Shown one piece after another: positions 22,898 through 31,105 of a stretch of 42,307 nt of DNA; the stretch's first letter is position 1; every line of letters begins with the position of its first letter. Source of the stretch: Lentisphaerota bacterium (GTDB taxonomy: Bacteria; Verrucomicrobiota; Kiritimatiellia; PWTM01); contig VGWF01000024.1 in NCBI GenBank assembly GCA_016873715.1, forward strand, positions 1 through 42,307, in the 5' to 3' direction. The notes under the pieces are model-generated. The model was not told the origin of the DNA, searched no databases, and saw only the letters and a program-made list of their open reading frames with translations. The position numbers and the translations under genes are program-made.

Positions 22898-23841
22898 ATC
22901 GCGTCCCCCCGCGGCCGGCGAGAGAGGGCGCGCGGCAGGATCGCGGCCGCGAGCGCCCCCGCCGAGAGCAGCATGCCGGCGAGGCTCGCGGCGGGCCACC
23001 CGGCGCGCGCGAGGCCGAGCGAGGCGGCGGCGAGGATCATCATCGCGCCGAAGAGGCGGCGGAAGCCGGCGACCCCGGCGGCCCGGCACGCGCGGACGCC
23101 CAGCGGGACGCCGGCCAGCGATCCCGCGACGAGGCACGCGGCGACCGGGAACGCGACGTGGCCGCCGAGGCCGTAGCCGGTCGCGCCCCAGAGCCCCGCC
23201 GCCGAAACGCCGACGAGGCTCGTGGCGACGGCGGCGCGATGCCCGACGCCCATCAGGCCGATCATCGCGGGGACGAGGACCATGCCCCCGCCCAGGCCGA
23301 GAAGCCCGCCCATCGCGCCGGCCAGGAGCCCGGCGCCCGCGATCACCCACACCGAGACCGGTTCGGCGGCGCTGCGGACGACGAGGCGCGGCGGCCATGC
23401 GATCCGCATCCCGCCGCCGGGTCCGCGGGCGGCGGCCGGCCGGAACGCGGCGGCGCCGAGGCCGGCCATCCACGCGAGCAGGGTCCATTGCACGGCGGCC
23501 TCGCCCCACCCCGCCCCGTCCAGGCGCAGCAGGATCCGGCGGCCGGCCTCGACCCCGCCGACCAGCGCGACGCCGAGCGCGGCGCCGAGGCGGAGATCGA
23601 CGCCCCCGTGCCGCGCGTGGCGCGCAACGCCCGCCAGCGCGGTGACGGCCAGGAAGGCCATGCCGGTCCCCACCGCCTCCGGCGCCCCGAGCCCGGCCAG
23701 CATCAGGACCGGCGTCACGATCCATCCGCCGCCGATGCCGAAGAAGGCGCTCAGCAGCCCCGCGACGGCACCGAGGCCCGCGAACGCCGCACCCTGCGCG
23801 ACCGTTGGAGGATCGGGGAGCATCCTCCGGCAGCATGCCAT
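22894..23841 (-). CDS. TauE/SafE-family membrane permease
   Basis: 315 residues with about eight hydrophobic helices in two homologous halves: GLLSAFFGIGGGWIVTPVLMLAG (near 29) and GAMGGLLGLGGGMVLVPAMIGLMG (near 176), the diagnostic GxGGG repeats of TauE/SafE (DUF81) transporters. Members export sulfite, sulfoacetate or other organic anions; the substrate is not predictable. First gene of the operon with uvrC, msrB, ydjM-like and ykgJ-like genes; its stop overlaps the uvrC GTG. Two starts are possible (ATG at 23841 or 23823); neither has well-spaced ribosome sites. Divergent from the DUF1080 gene. Confidence 0.85.
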   Translation of the reverse strand: MACCRRMLPDPPTVAQGAAFAGLGAVAGLLSAFFGIGGGWIVTPVLMLAGLGAPEAVGTGMAFLAVTALAGVARHARHGGVDLRLGAALGVALVGGVEAGRRILLRLDGAGWGEAAVQWTLLAWMAGLGAAAFRPAAARGPGGGMRIAWPPRLVVRSAAEPVSVWVIAGAGLLAGAMGGLLGLGGGMVLVPAMIGLMGVGHRAAVATSLVGVSAAGLWGATGYGLGGHVAFPVAACLVAGSLAGVPLGVRACRAAGVAGFRRLFGAMMILAAASLGLARAGWPAASLAGMLLSAGALAAAILPRALSRRPRGDAM

Positions 23842-23935
23842 CCCGCCGCGCCCTCCGCCAGCGCGGGGATGCGTCCGGTGTGCGTTGCGGCCGCCGCTGC
23901 GCTATAGTGCCCGCGACAACGGAAGGAGACCGCGG

Positions 23936-24721
23936 ATGAACGGATCGACGGTGCGGGCGGGGATCGCGGCGGCGCTGCTGGCGGCATGCGGGGCGGCGGT
24001 CGCGGCGGACGGGTGGATCCCGATGTTCAACGGGAAGAACCTCGACGGATGGACGCCGAAGATCACCGGCTTCGATCTCGGCGAGAATGCGCTCGACACG
24101 TTCCGCGTCGAGGACGGCGTGCTGAAGGTGCGCTACGACCGCTACGAGAAGTTCGACGGCAAGTTCGGCCACCTCTTCTACAAGACGCCCTACTCGCACT
24201 ACCGCCTGCGCGTCGAGTACCGCTTCGTAGGCGAGCAGTGCCCCGGGGGCCCGGGCTGGGCGCTGCGAAACAGCGGCGTGATGATCCACGGCCAGCCGCC
24301 CGAGACGATGAAGAAGGGGCAGAACTTCCCGGTCTCCATCGAGGTCCAGCTCCTCGGCGGCGGAGGCAAGGGCGAGCGGTCCACCGGCAACCTCTGCTCC
24401 CCGGGCACGCACGTCGAGATGAACGGGAAGCTCGAGACGCGCCACTGCATCAACTCGACGTCGAAGACCTTCCACGGCGACGTGTGGGTGACGCTGGAAC
24501 TCGAGGTGCGCGGCAACGATCGCATCGTGCACCTCATCAACGGCGAGAAGGTGCTCGAGTACTCGAAGCCGCAGTACGATCCGAAGGACGGCGACGCGAA
24601 GGACCTGATCAAGGACGGCGCCGTGCAGATCGGGGGCGGTTCGATCTCGCTGCAGGCCGAGAGCCACCCGGTCGAGTTCCGGAAGGTCGAGATCCTGCCG
24701 CTGGACCCGAAGGCTCCCTGA
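23936..24721 (+). CDS. Secreted 3-keto-disaccharide hydrolase-type (DUF1080) protein
   Basis: 261 residues with a signal peptide (1-24, ending AAVAAD). The mature part opens with GWIPMFNGKNLDGWTPKITGFDLGENALDTF, continues with VEDGVLKVRYDRYEKFDGKFGHLFYK, NSGVMIHGQPPE, SIEVQLLGGGGKG and ends in HPVEFRKVEILPL, the concanavalin-like DUF1080 fold common in PVC bacteria and Bacteroidetes. Characterised relatives cleave 3-keto-glycosides made by Gfo/Idh/MocA oxidoreductases; one such oxidoreductase lies at 40945-42294, although distant. GGAAGGAG precedes the ATG by 8 nt, and GCTATAGT (-10-like) lies at 23901-23908. Confidence 0.87.
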   Translation: MNGSTVRAGIAAALLAACGAAVAADGWIPMFNGKNLDGWTPKITGFDLGENALDTFRVEDGVLKVRYDRYEKFDGKFGHLFYKTPYSHYRLRVEYRFVGEQCPGGPGWALRNSGVMIHGQPPETMKKGQNFPVSIEVQLLGGGGKGERSTGNLCSPGTHVEMNGKLETRHCINSTSKTFHGDVWVTLELEVRGNDRIVHLINGEKVLEYSKPQYDPKDGDAKDLIKDGAVQIGGGSISLQAESHPVEFRKVEILPLDPKAP

Positions 24722-24737
24722 GCGCGGCCCGCGAGGG

Positions 24738-24765
24738 TTGAATCGGGCGCGGCGGAGCCTATACT
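24738..24765 (+). promoter_or_regulatory. Promoter of the UVR-motif gene
   Basis: TTGAAT (24738-24743), 16-bp spacer, TATACT (24760-24765). Predicted transcription start near 24772, four bases before the ATG, implying a leaderless or nearly leaderless mRNA. Confidence 0.7.
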
Positions 24766-24775
24766 TTTCCCAACG

Positions 24776-25513
24776 ATGAGCCTGGACCTCCAGTCGATCA
24801 CGCAGGGGTGGGATTACCAGCCCGGGCGGGTCATCGCGCGGTGGGTGACCGGCGGCGACGGCGTCCGCCGCGTGCAGCTCCGCGTCGACCTCGGCGTCCT
24901 GCAGATGGAGCTCGACGGCCGGCCGGACGGCCGCCGGCCGCACGGCTACGAGTCGCTCCTCGACTTCCACCGGCGCATCGAGCGCACCAGCACGAACGCG
25001 CCCCGCGTGCGCCTGTCGGCCGCCGAGTGCGGCGAGTTGCAGCAGGAGGCGGTGCAGTACTACTACCGCTACCTCGCCTTCGCGGCGCTCGAGCACACCG
25101 ACGGCCTCCTGCGCGACACCGAGCACAACCTCGAGATCATCCGGCTCATCCAGCGGCTCGCGCCGGACGAGACCGTGTCGTGGCAGTTCGTCCAGTTCTT
25201 CCCGTACGTCCGGATGATGAACGCGCAGGCCCGCGCGCAGAAGATGCTCGACGACGGGAGCCCGGAGGAGGCGGAACGGCTGGTGACCTCGTCGATCGAG
25301 GAGATCCGCACCTTCGCCCGCGAGCACGGGCTTCCGACCGAACCCGCGCGCATGGGCGAACTGCACACGCTCGAGGAGTTCCGCGCCCGCATCCTGGCGC
25401 GGCGGCCGGTCAGCCCGGCCGAGAAGATGCGCGCCGAGATGGCCGAGGCGATCGCGGCCGAGGACTACGAGCGCGCGGCGGCGCTGCGCGACGAGCTCAG
25501 GCGGCTGGTGTAG
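24776..25513 (+). CDS. UVR-motif (UvrB/UvrC-interaction domain) protein
   Basis: 245 residues, mostly helical and acidic. The N-terminal 55 residues (LQSITQGWDYQPGRVIARWV, then DGVRRVQLRVDLGVLQMELDGRPDG) form a small beta domain; the middle contains LQQEAVQYYYRYLAFAALEHTDGLLRDTEHNLEIIRLI in two stretches, reminiscent of TPR-like helices; the C-terminus (about 215-244) is a UVR motif, [30 protein letters not shown] (split), as found in UvrB, UvrC, McsA and ClpC. I do not know a function for this architecture. A role in DNA repair or protein quality control is inference; uvrC lies 1.9 kb away. It overlaps the convergent membrane-protein gene by 17 bp. Confidence 0.75.
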   Translation: MSLDLQSITQGWDYQPGRVIARWVTGGDGVRRVQLRVDLGVLQMELDGRPDGRRPHGYESLLDFHRRIERTSTNAPRVRLSAAECGELQQEAVQYYYRYLAFAALEHTDGLLRDTEHNLEIIRLIQRLAPDETVSWQFVQFFPYVRMMNAQARAQKMLDDGSPEEAERLVTSSIEEIRTFAREHGLPTEPARMGELHTLEEFRARILARRPVSPAEKMRAEMAEAIAAEDYERAAALRDELRRLV

Positions 25514-26189
25514 CCGCGGCCCGCCCCGCCCGGATCTCCGCCAGGCAGAGCGCCCTCGCGCGCCACGCGCAGGCCATCGCGATCGTGAAGGGGAGCACCG
25601 CGACCACGGCGGTCCCTTCGGGCAGGTGAAAGAGAACCTTGAACCACGCGGCGTAGAGGCCGGTGCCCTCGATCCCCGCGCGAATCGCGGTCCACGCGGC
25701 CAGGCCGGCCAGGACCGCGCCGGCCAGCACCCCGCACCCGGCGGCCGCCCATCGCGCCTCGCGCGCGAACGCGGCCGCGCCCAGAACGAGGCCGGTCCGC
25801 CCCGCCTCCCGGCAGATCGAGGCCAGCAGCCACAGCGCCGAGGCGGCGGCAGCCATCGCGTTCACCAACAGGTGGCCGGAGTACGGGGCGTCGCGCCACC
25901 AGAGCACGAACGGGGCGAAGTAGAGGGCGAGTCCGGCCGGCACCCAGAGCATCGCGGGCGCGCGGAGCGGCCCCGTGTCGGGGCGCCGGAGCCAGGCGAC
26001 GCCGGCGGCGACGAGGACGCAGCCGGGAAGGTGCGGGGGGACCGGGAGATCCTCCATCGCGCGGAGCCGCAGGGCGCCGGAGAGCATCAGGAGGCCGATC
26101 GCAGCGCCCCAGAAGCACAGGACGAAGCCCCGGGCCGCATGCAGCAGCCCGGCCGCGGACACGCCGTGGCTCTCCGTCGTCGCGTTCAT
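25497..26189 (-). CDS. Multispanning membrane protein of unknown function
   Basis: 230 residues with about six to seven hydrophobic segments (for example FVLCFWGAAIGLLMLSGAL, MLWVPAGLALYFAPFVLWW, VLAGAVLAGLAAWTAIRAG and AVVAVLPFTIAMACAWRA). There is no soluble domain and no motif I can assign. The ATG at 26189 is preceded by GCTAGAGT (-10-like) about 17 bp upstream. The coding frame shows the strong third-position G/C bias of its neighbours. Its 3' end overlaps the UVR-motif gene by 17 bp. Confidence 0.65.
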   Translation of the reverse strand: MNATTESHGVSAAGLLHAARGFVLCFWGAAIGLLMLSGALRLRAMEDLPVPPHLPGCVLVAAGVAWLRRPDTGPLRAPAMLWVPAGLALYFAPFVLWWRDAPYSGHLLVNAMAAAASALWLLASICREAGRTGLVLGAAAFAREARWAAAGCGVLAGAVLAGLAAWTAIRAGIEGTGLYAAWFKVLFHLPEGTAVVAVLPFTIAMACAWRARALCLAEIRAGRAAATPAA

Positions 26190-26247
26190 CGCCGGTGCGG
26201 CAGACTCTAGCGGGACGGGCCCGCGGGCGCCACACCGCAGACGGTCG

Positions 26248-26862
26248 CTACTTCGCGGCGGCCGGCTTGAGCGCCGACAGGCCCTTCAGGTCGATCGCCG
26301 CGGCGGCGGTCTTCAGGGCGGCGGCCGGGATGTTGCGGCCCTCGATCTGGACCGTGAAGCGTCCCACCATCACCGTCAGGCTCCCGGACTTCGACGGCGT
26401 GTTGTACTTCTCGATCCCCTTGTAATCGCCGATCTTCGTCGTCCGCTCGTAGCCGTCGTCGCTCTCGTTGTCGATCTCGGTCGCCGCGAGCCCCATCTGC
26501 GCGATCGCGCCGAGCCCGCCGACGCCGGCGGTGTCCGTGATCTCGACCGTCATGCCCGCCTCGTTGGCGCCCTCGTACACGCCCTCGGCCTTGGCGACGG
26601 TCATGCCCATCGCGCCGCTCTTCTCGCCCTTGGCGCTCGTCCGCTTCAGGTCGCCGAGCGCCTCGGGGAGGAAGGTCTTCAACTGGCGGAAGTCGACCAC
26701 CGGCTGGGCGGACTGCGCGTTGGCCTGCAGGGCCTTCTGCATCGCCTCCATCTGCTTCTGGAACTGGGCCGCGTCAAAGCCCGGGGGCTGCTGCTGCTGC
26801 TGCGCGAGGGCCGCCCCCGCCGCAAGGACCGTGACCGCCGCCGCCAAACGAATCGTACGCAT
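26248..26862 (-). CDS. Secreted protein of unknown function
   Basis: 204 residues. Signal peptide 1-21 (ending ALAQ), then QQQQQPPGFDAAQFQKQMEA, a coiled-coil-like Gln-rich region, and a beta-rich body: LKTFLPEALGDLKRTSAKGE, VAKAEGVYEGANEAGMTVEI, ERTTKIGDYKGIEKYNTPSK and a C-terminal VMVGRFTVQIEGRNIPAAALKTAAAAIDL. The last part, a statement-like segment ending in an Ala-rich helix, resembles small periplasmic domains that lack known activity. GGGAG precedes the ATG at 26862 by about 6 nt. I do not recognise the family. It is separate from the ior genes by 66 bp. Confidence 0.65.
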   Translation of the reverse strand: MRTIRLAAAVTVLAAGAALAQQQQQPPGFDAAQFQKQMEAMQKALQANAQSAQPVVDFRQLKTFLPEALGDLKRTSAKGEKSGAMGMTVAKAEGVYEGANEAGMTVEITDTAGVGGLGAIAQMGLAATEIDNESDDGYERTTKIGDYKGIEKYNTPSKSGSLTVMVGRFTVQIEGRNIPAAALKTAAAAIDLKGLSALKPAAAK

Positions 26863-26927
26863 GATGATCTCCCCTGATGAATGCGGAAACGTAGCCGACC
26901 GGGAGGCCCCGCGCAACCCGCAGCGGG

Positions 26928-27398
26928 TCACCCGGCGCGGCCCAGGGCGAAGGCCTGGTCGTTCGCGGCGTGCAGGGCCGGGGCGAGGTGGGCGTGGAGC
27001 GACTCGATCCACAGCGACTCGGGGAACGGCAGGTGCCGGCTCAGGATGCCGAGCAGGGCGACGTTGAGGCTCTTCCGGTTCTGCAGCTTCGCCGCATCAA
27101 CCGCCGAGGGCGCGATCAGCACCCCGCCGGGCTTCAGGTGGCGACGGTTGATCTCGACCTGGTCCTCGGCGACGACCACGAGGATGTCGCTCGCGCCCTC
27201 CGGCGTCAGCGGGGAGAGGACGCAGGGGCCGAAGCGGACGTCGCTCGTCACCGCGCCGCCGCGCTGGCTCATGCCGTGGACCTCGGCCTTCTTGACGTCG
27301 AGCCCGGCCGCGAACGCGACGCCGGCGAGGATGTCCGTCGCCGTGATGATCCCCTGCCCGCCCAGTCCCGCGAACTTCACATTGGTCACGCCGTCCAT
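26928..27398 (-). CDS. iorB: Indolepyruvate ferredoxin oxidoreductase, beta subunit
   Basis: 156 residues. The gamma-type domain of 2-oxoacid oxidoreductases is evident: VKFAGLGGQGIITATDILAG at residues 7-26, KKAEVHGMSQRGGAVTSDVRFG near 36, and DILVVVAEDQVEINRRHLKPGG near 71. With IorA it oxidises arylpyruvates to aryl-acetyl-CoA, passing electrons to ferredoxin, in anaerobic aromatic amino-acid degradation; in reverse it can serve biosynthesis. It is 30-40 residues shorter than usual, ending soon after ALGRAG. A GAGGAG ribosome site precedes the ATG. It begins 15 bp after the iorA stop, one operon. Confidence 0.88.
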   Translation of the reverse strand: MDGVTNVKFAGLGGQGIITATDILAGVAFAAGLDVKKAEVHGMSQRGGAVTSDVRFGPCVLSPLTPEGASDILVVVAEDQVEINRRHLKPGGVLIAPSAVDAAKLQNRKSLNVALLGILSRHLPFPESLWIESLHAHLAPALHAANDQAFALGRAG

Positions 27399-27413
27399 CG
27401 GGGTCTCCTCGCG

Positions 27414-29000
27414 TCAGCCCTTGGCGGCCTTCGCGGCCTTCGCCTCGCGCGAAACCGCGAGGATGCACGGCCGCCGCGCGACGATCACGGTCAGGTCGTC
27501 GGACGCCATGGAATCCGCCAGCGCCTTCTCGAGCCCGGCCGCGTCGCGCGTCGGATCGACGATCGTCACGCGGTCGACGCCCATCGCCCGGCAGGTTTCC
27601 TCGATCGACAGCGTCTTCGCCGCCGGACGGTGGTCGAGCAGGCGCCCCGTGCCCGGGTGCTCCTGGAGGCCCGTCATCGCGGTGGTCGCGTTGTCGAGGA
27701 TCAGCACGACGTGGCCGGTCGGCGGGCGGTTGTAAACCATGTCCGCGACGCCGGTCAGCCCGCTGTGGATGAACGTGCTGTCGCCGATGACGCTGACGAC
27801 GCGGCGCGCCTGCTCCGGCGGCAGCGCGTGGCGGAGGCCGAGGCCGACGCCGATGCTCGCGCCCATGCAGACGCACGTGTCCATCGTCTGGAACGGCGGC
27901 ATCACGCCCAGCGTGTAGCAGCCGATGTCGCCGGCGACGATGCACCCGAGCCGCTTGAGGATGTCGAACGACGTCCGGTGAGGGCAGCCCGGGCAGAGTT
28001 GCGGCGGCTTGCCCGGCGGCGGAGGCGGCGGCTCGGCGGTCTCGCCCGCGAGCAGGCGGCGCACGCGGTCGACGTCCAGCTCGCCGAACCGGTACGGCTC
28101 CGGCCGCGGCTCGATGCGGACCCCCGCCGCGAGCAGGGCCCGGCTCAGGACCGGGTCGCCCTCCTCCACGACGGCGCACCGCGGGAACCGCGACGCGAAC
28201 GCGCGGATCCTCTCCACCGGCAGCGGGTAGATCATGCCGACCGCCATCACGGTCGCCCCCGGCGCCGCCTCGAGCGCGTGGCACACGCAGATGCCGTCGG
28301 CGACGATCCCCAGGTCCGCGCCGCGCGCGTGAACCGTCACCGGCCCCTCGGCCTCGTTCCACGCGGCGATCTCCGCGAGCTTCGCCCGCAGGCGGCGGTG
28401 CGCGGTCCTCGCATAGCCCGGGATCATCACGCGCGCGGGGATGTCCTGCACGTACGACGGGGCGCGCGGGACCTCCGGCGCACGCGACCGGACGATCGTC
28501 TTGGAGTGGCAGACGCGGGTCGTCATGCGGAGGATCACCGGAAGCCCCCACCGCTCCGACACCTGGAAGGCCAGGCGCGCATAGTCGTAGGCCTGCTGCG
28601 AGTCGCAGGGCTCGAGCATCGGCGCGCCCGCGGCCTCGGCGTAGCGACGGCTGTCCTGCTCGTTCTGCGACGAGGCCAGCCCCGGATCGTCGCACGCGAC
28701 GATCACCAGCGCGCCCGAGACGCCCGTGTAGGTGGCGGTGAAGAGCGGGTCGGCGGCGACGTTGACGCCGACGTGCTTCGTCGTCATCAGCGCCCGCCCG
28801 CCGGCGAAGGCGACGCCCAGCGCGACCTCGAGCGCGACCTTCTCGTTCGGCGACCACTGGCACGGCACGCCGAGCCGCGCGGCGTTCTCGAGGATCTCCG
28901 TCGACGGCGTGCCGGGATAGCCCGCGCCGCGCGTCAGCCCGACGTGCAGGGCCGCCAGCGCGACCGCCTCGTTTCCGCTCAACAGCTTCCGTTCTTGCAT
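27414..29000 (-). CDS. iorA: Indolepyruvate ferredoxin oxidoreductase, alpha subunit, lacking the ferredoxin domain
   Basis: 528 residues. The pyrimidine-binding half opens with LLSGNEAVALAALHVGLTRG and GYPGTPSTEILE; MTTKHVGVNVAADPLF and DDPGLASSQNEQDSR follow. The TPP-binding half has CPGCPHR (336-342), GDIGCYTLG, MGASIGVGLG, IGDSTFIHSG and LDNATTAMTG, all IorA signatures. Usual IorA proteins continue about 80-100 residues with two [4Fe-4S] motifs; this one stops at ARRPCILAVSREAKAAKAAKG, a short Lys/Ala tail, with no CxxCxxC cluster. Electrons must leave by another route or an unlinked ferredoxin. No ribosome site is visible before the ATG at 29000. Confidence 0.92.
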   Translation of the reverse strand: MQERKLLSGNEAVALAALHVGLTRGAGYPGTPSTEILENAARLGVPCQWSPNEKVALEVALGVAFAGGRALMTTKHVGVNVAADPLFTATYTGVSGALVIVACDDPGLASSQNEQDSRRYAEAAGAPMLEPCDSQQAYDYARLAFQVSERWGLPVILRMTTRVCHSKTIVRSRAPEVPRAPSYVQDIPARVMIPGYARTAHRRLRAKLAEIAAWNEAEGPVTVHARGADLGIVADGICVCHALEAAPGATVMAVGMIYPLPVERIRAFASRFPRCAVVEEGDPVLSRALLAAGVRIEPRPEPYRFGELDVDRVRRLLAGETAEPPPPPPGKPPQLCPGCPHRTSFDILKRLGCIVAGDIGCYTLGVMPPFQTMDTCVCMGASIGVGLGLRHALPPEQARRVVSVIGDSTFIHSGLTGVADMVYNRPPTGHVVLILDNATTAMTGLQEHPGTGRLLDHRPAAKTLSIEETCRAMGVDRVTIVDPTRDAAGLEKALADSMASDDLTVIVARRPCILAVSREAKAAKAAKG

Positions 29001-29100
29001 GATGAACACGCGACCGGACAGGCCGGGCGCGAGCCGGGGAAGATACCGGGGCACCCCCCTCCGAGGCCAGCAAAACCGGCGAGACGGGCGACGGAGGATT

Positions 29101-29934
29101 TCAGGGAGACGGCGCCGGAGCGGCCGGGGCGTGGGTCGCAAGGCCGCCGGGAGCCACGACCAGCGACTCGGGCGCCGATTCCCCGGCCGGCGCGGTCCGG
29201 CGGAGAACGAGGTCGTACGTCCCGGGCGGCGCGATCACGCGCCGCCAGAGGGGCTCGTCGTTGTCGCTCCGGCGCGCAACCTCGAGCCACGGGGCGGTCT
29301 CCCCCTGCCGCGTGACCTTCCATCCCTCGACGCGCGGCCCGGCGGGCTTCCTCACGACGAACCCGCTGTCCAGGCGGACCGTCGTCGTGTCCGCCGCGCT
29401 CACGCGGACGCCCGTCGCGACGACCGACGGAGCGGTCGAACGCGCGTAGCGGATCGCCACCTCGTAGACCCCCTCCGGCAGCGGCTTCGGCTTGAAGAAG
29501 TAGTAGGTGTTGCCGGTGTCCTTCAGCTCCAGTTCGAACGGCCATCCGCCGCCGGTTCGCCGGACGAGGATGCCGGCGAGGTTCAGGTCCGGCAGGCCCT
29601 CCGCGACCTCGAAGGCCAGCGCGCCGAGCCGCACGATCTTGTGTGCCTCCGCGGCGATCGCGACCTCGTCGACGGCGACCTCGGTCGGCGGCTGGTGGTT
29701 GGAGTTTGCGAAGCCGAGGACGATCCGGCGCGCGCCGGGGGCCATCGCGGCGATGGCGACCGCCGCGCCGTTGCTCGCCACGGTCATCCGCGCCGTGCCG
29801 TCCGGCCGCTCGACGTGCACCGCCGCGAGGCTGGCCGCCGCATCCGCCGGCGCATGGACCTCCAGCATCCCCTGCCGGCCGCACCCCGCAAGCAGCACGG
29901 CGCCGGCCACCGCCATCCACCCGGAACGCTGCAT
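29101..29934 (-). CDS. Lipoprotein of unknown function
   Basis: 277 residues. The signal peptide ends LLAGC with lipobox Cys18, so it should be lipid-anchored. The mature protein seems to be two or more beta-sandwich repeats: GMLEVHAPADAAASLAAVHV near the start, LPEGVYEVAIRYARSTAPSV near 160 and APPGTYDLVLRRTAPAGESA near 240; the two GxY segments suggest PEGA- or carboxypeptidase-regulatory-like domains. It ends in a low-complexity APAAPAPSP tail. GGAGG lies about 10 nt before the ATG at 29934. Upstream of iorA on the same strand with a 100-bp gap; a functional link is not evident. Confidence 0.65.
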   Translation of the reverse strand: MQRSGWMAVAGAVLLAGCGRQGMLEVHAPADAAASLAAVHVERPDGTARMTVASNGAAVAIAAMAPGARRIVLGFANSNHQPPTEVAVDEVAIAAEAHKIVRLGALAFEVAEGLPDLNLAGILVRRTGGGWPFELELKDTGNTYYFFKPKPLPEGVYEVAIRYARSTAPSVVATGVRVSAADTTTVRLDSGFVVRKPAGPRVEGWKVTRQGETAPWLEVARRSDNDEPLWRRVIAPPGTYDLVLRRTAPAGESAPESLVVAPGGLATHAPAAPAPSP

Positions 29935-30106
29935 CGGATCGCCTCCTCCCTCGCGGCGAGTCTGGGCGGACCGCGGGGCGGTTTCAAGCGCGGAAGCGCA
30001 CGGAAACGCGGGGGGCGACGGCGGAGAGCGGCGGCATTCCTGACAAACCGCCGCTGGCCGCGCACGGAGGCACGTGTTACTGTGTCCATCCGATGGGACT
30101 TCCGGC

Positions 30107-31090
30107 ATGAAATCGAACAAGAACCGTTTCTGGATCGGCTTCGACCTCGGCGGCACCAAGATGCTCGCGGGCGTGTTCAACTCCCGCCTCCGCCTCGTCG
30201 CGGCGGAGCGCAAGCGCACGCGCACGGACGAAGGCGCCCGGTCGGGCGTCGACCGCATGATCGGCCTCATCCACGAGGCCCTGGCGGCGGCCAAGGTCAC
30301 CCCGCGCCAGCTCGGCGGCATCGGCATCGGAACCCCGGGTCCCCTCGACCTCGAGAAGGGCGTTCTTCTCTTCGCGCCCAACCTGGGGTGGAAGAACGTT
30401 CCCCTCCGCAAGCGTCTGCAGGCCGAGTTCGGCTGCGCCGTCGCGGTGGCCAACGACGTCGATGCGGGAACCTACGGCGAGTACGTCGGCGGCGCCGCCC
30501 GGGGCGCGCGCAGCGTGCTCGGCGTCTTCCCCGGCACTGGCATCGGCGGCGGGTTCGTCTACGAGGGCGGGCTGGTGCGCGGGCGGACGCAGTCCTGCAT
30601 GGAGATCGGCCACATGAAGGTGGTTCCGCGCGGGCGCCTGTGCGGCTGCGGGAAGCGCGGATGCCTCGAGACCGTCGCGAGCCGGCTCGCGATCTCGGCC
30701 GAGGCGGCGATGGCCGTCTACCGCGGCGAGGCGCCGGTGCTGGCGAAGCTCGCGGGCACCGACCTGGCGAAGATCCGCAGCCGTTCCCTCGCCGACGCCA
30801 TCAAGGGCGGCGACCGCGTCGTCGAGAACATCGTCCGCCGCGCCGCCTCGTTCATCGGCCTGGCCGTCGCCAACACCGTCAACCTGCTCGCGCCCGACAT
30901 GGTCATCCTCGGCGGCGGCCTGATCGAGGCGATGCCGAAGCTGTTCCTCGAGGAGGTCCGCCTCGCCGCGGACGACCAGGTGATGGACGCCTTCCGCCGG
31001 ACGTTCAAGCTCGTCGCCGCGGAACTCGGCGACAACGCCGCGATCACGGGCGCCGCCGCGCTGGCCGCCCGGGCGGCGGACGAGGCCTGA
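30107..31090 (+). CDS. ROK-family sugar kinase (probable glucokinase)
   Basis: 327 residues. ROK kinases phosphorylate glucose or related sugars. Visible are the ATP-binding FWIGFDLGGTKMLAG (8-22), GIGIGTPGPLD near 74, catalytic Asp in VANDVDAGTYGE near 122, GTGIGGGFVYEGG near 145, the zinc site EIGHMKV and CGCGKRGCLE near 170-190, and VILGGGL. There is no helix-turn-helix N-terminus, so it is a kinase rather than a NagC-type repressor. It lies 15 bp upstream of ppx, which itself overlaps ppk, so it may be cotranscribed with polyphosphate genes. Polyphosphate as phosphoryl donor is thus worth testing, although the full zinc motif is typical of ATP-using ROK glucokinases. Confidence 0.87.
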   Translation: MKSNKNRFWIGFDLGGTKMLAGVFNSRLRLVAAERKRTRTDEGARSGVDRMIGLIHEALAAAKVTPRQLGGIGIGTPGPLDLEKGVLLFAPNLGWKNVPLRKRLQAEFGCAVAVANDVDAGTYGEYVGGAARGARSVLGVFPGTGIGGGFVYEGGLVRGRTQSCMEIGHMKVVPRGRLCGCGKRGCLETVASRLAISAEAAMAVYRGEAPVLAKLAGTDLAKIRSRSLADAIKGGDRVVENIVRRAASFIGLAVANTVNLLAPDMVILGGGLIEAMPKLFLEEVRLAADDQVMDAFRRTFKLVAAELGDNAAITGAAALAARAADEA

Positions 31091-31105
31091 CCCCGGAGCC
31101 CCCCG

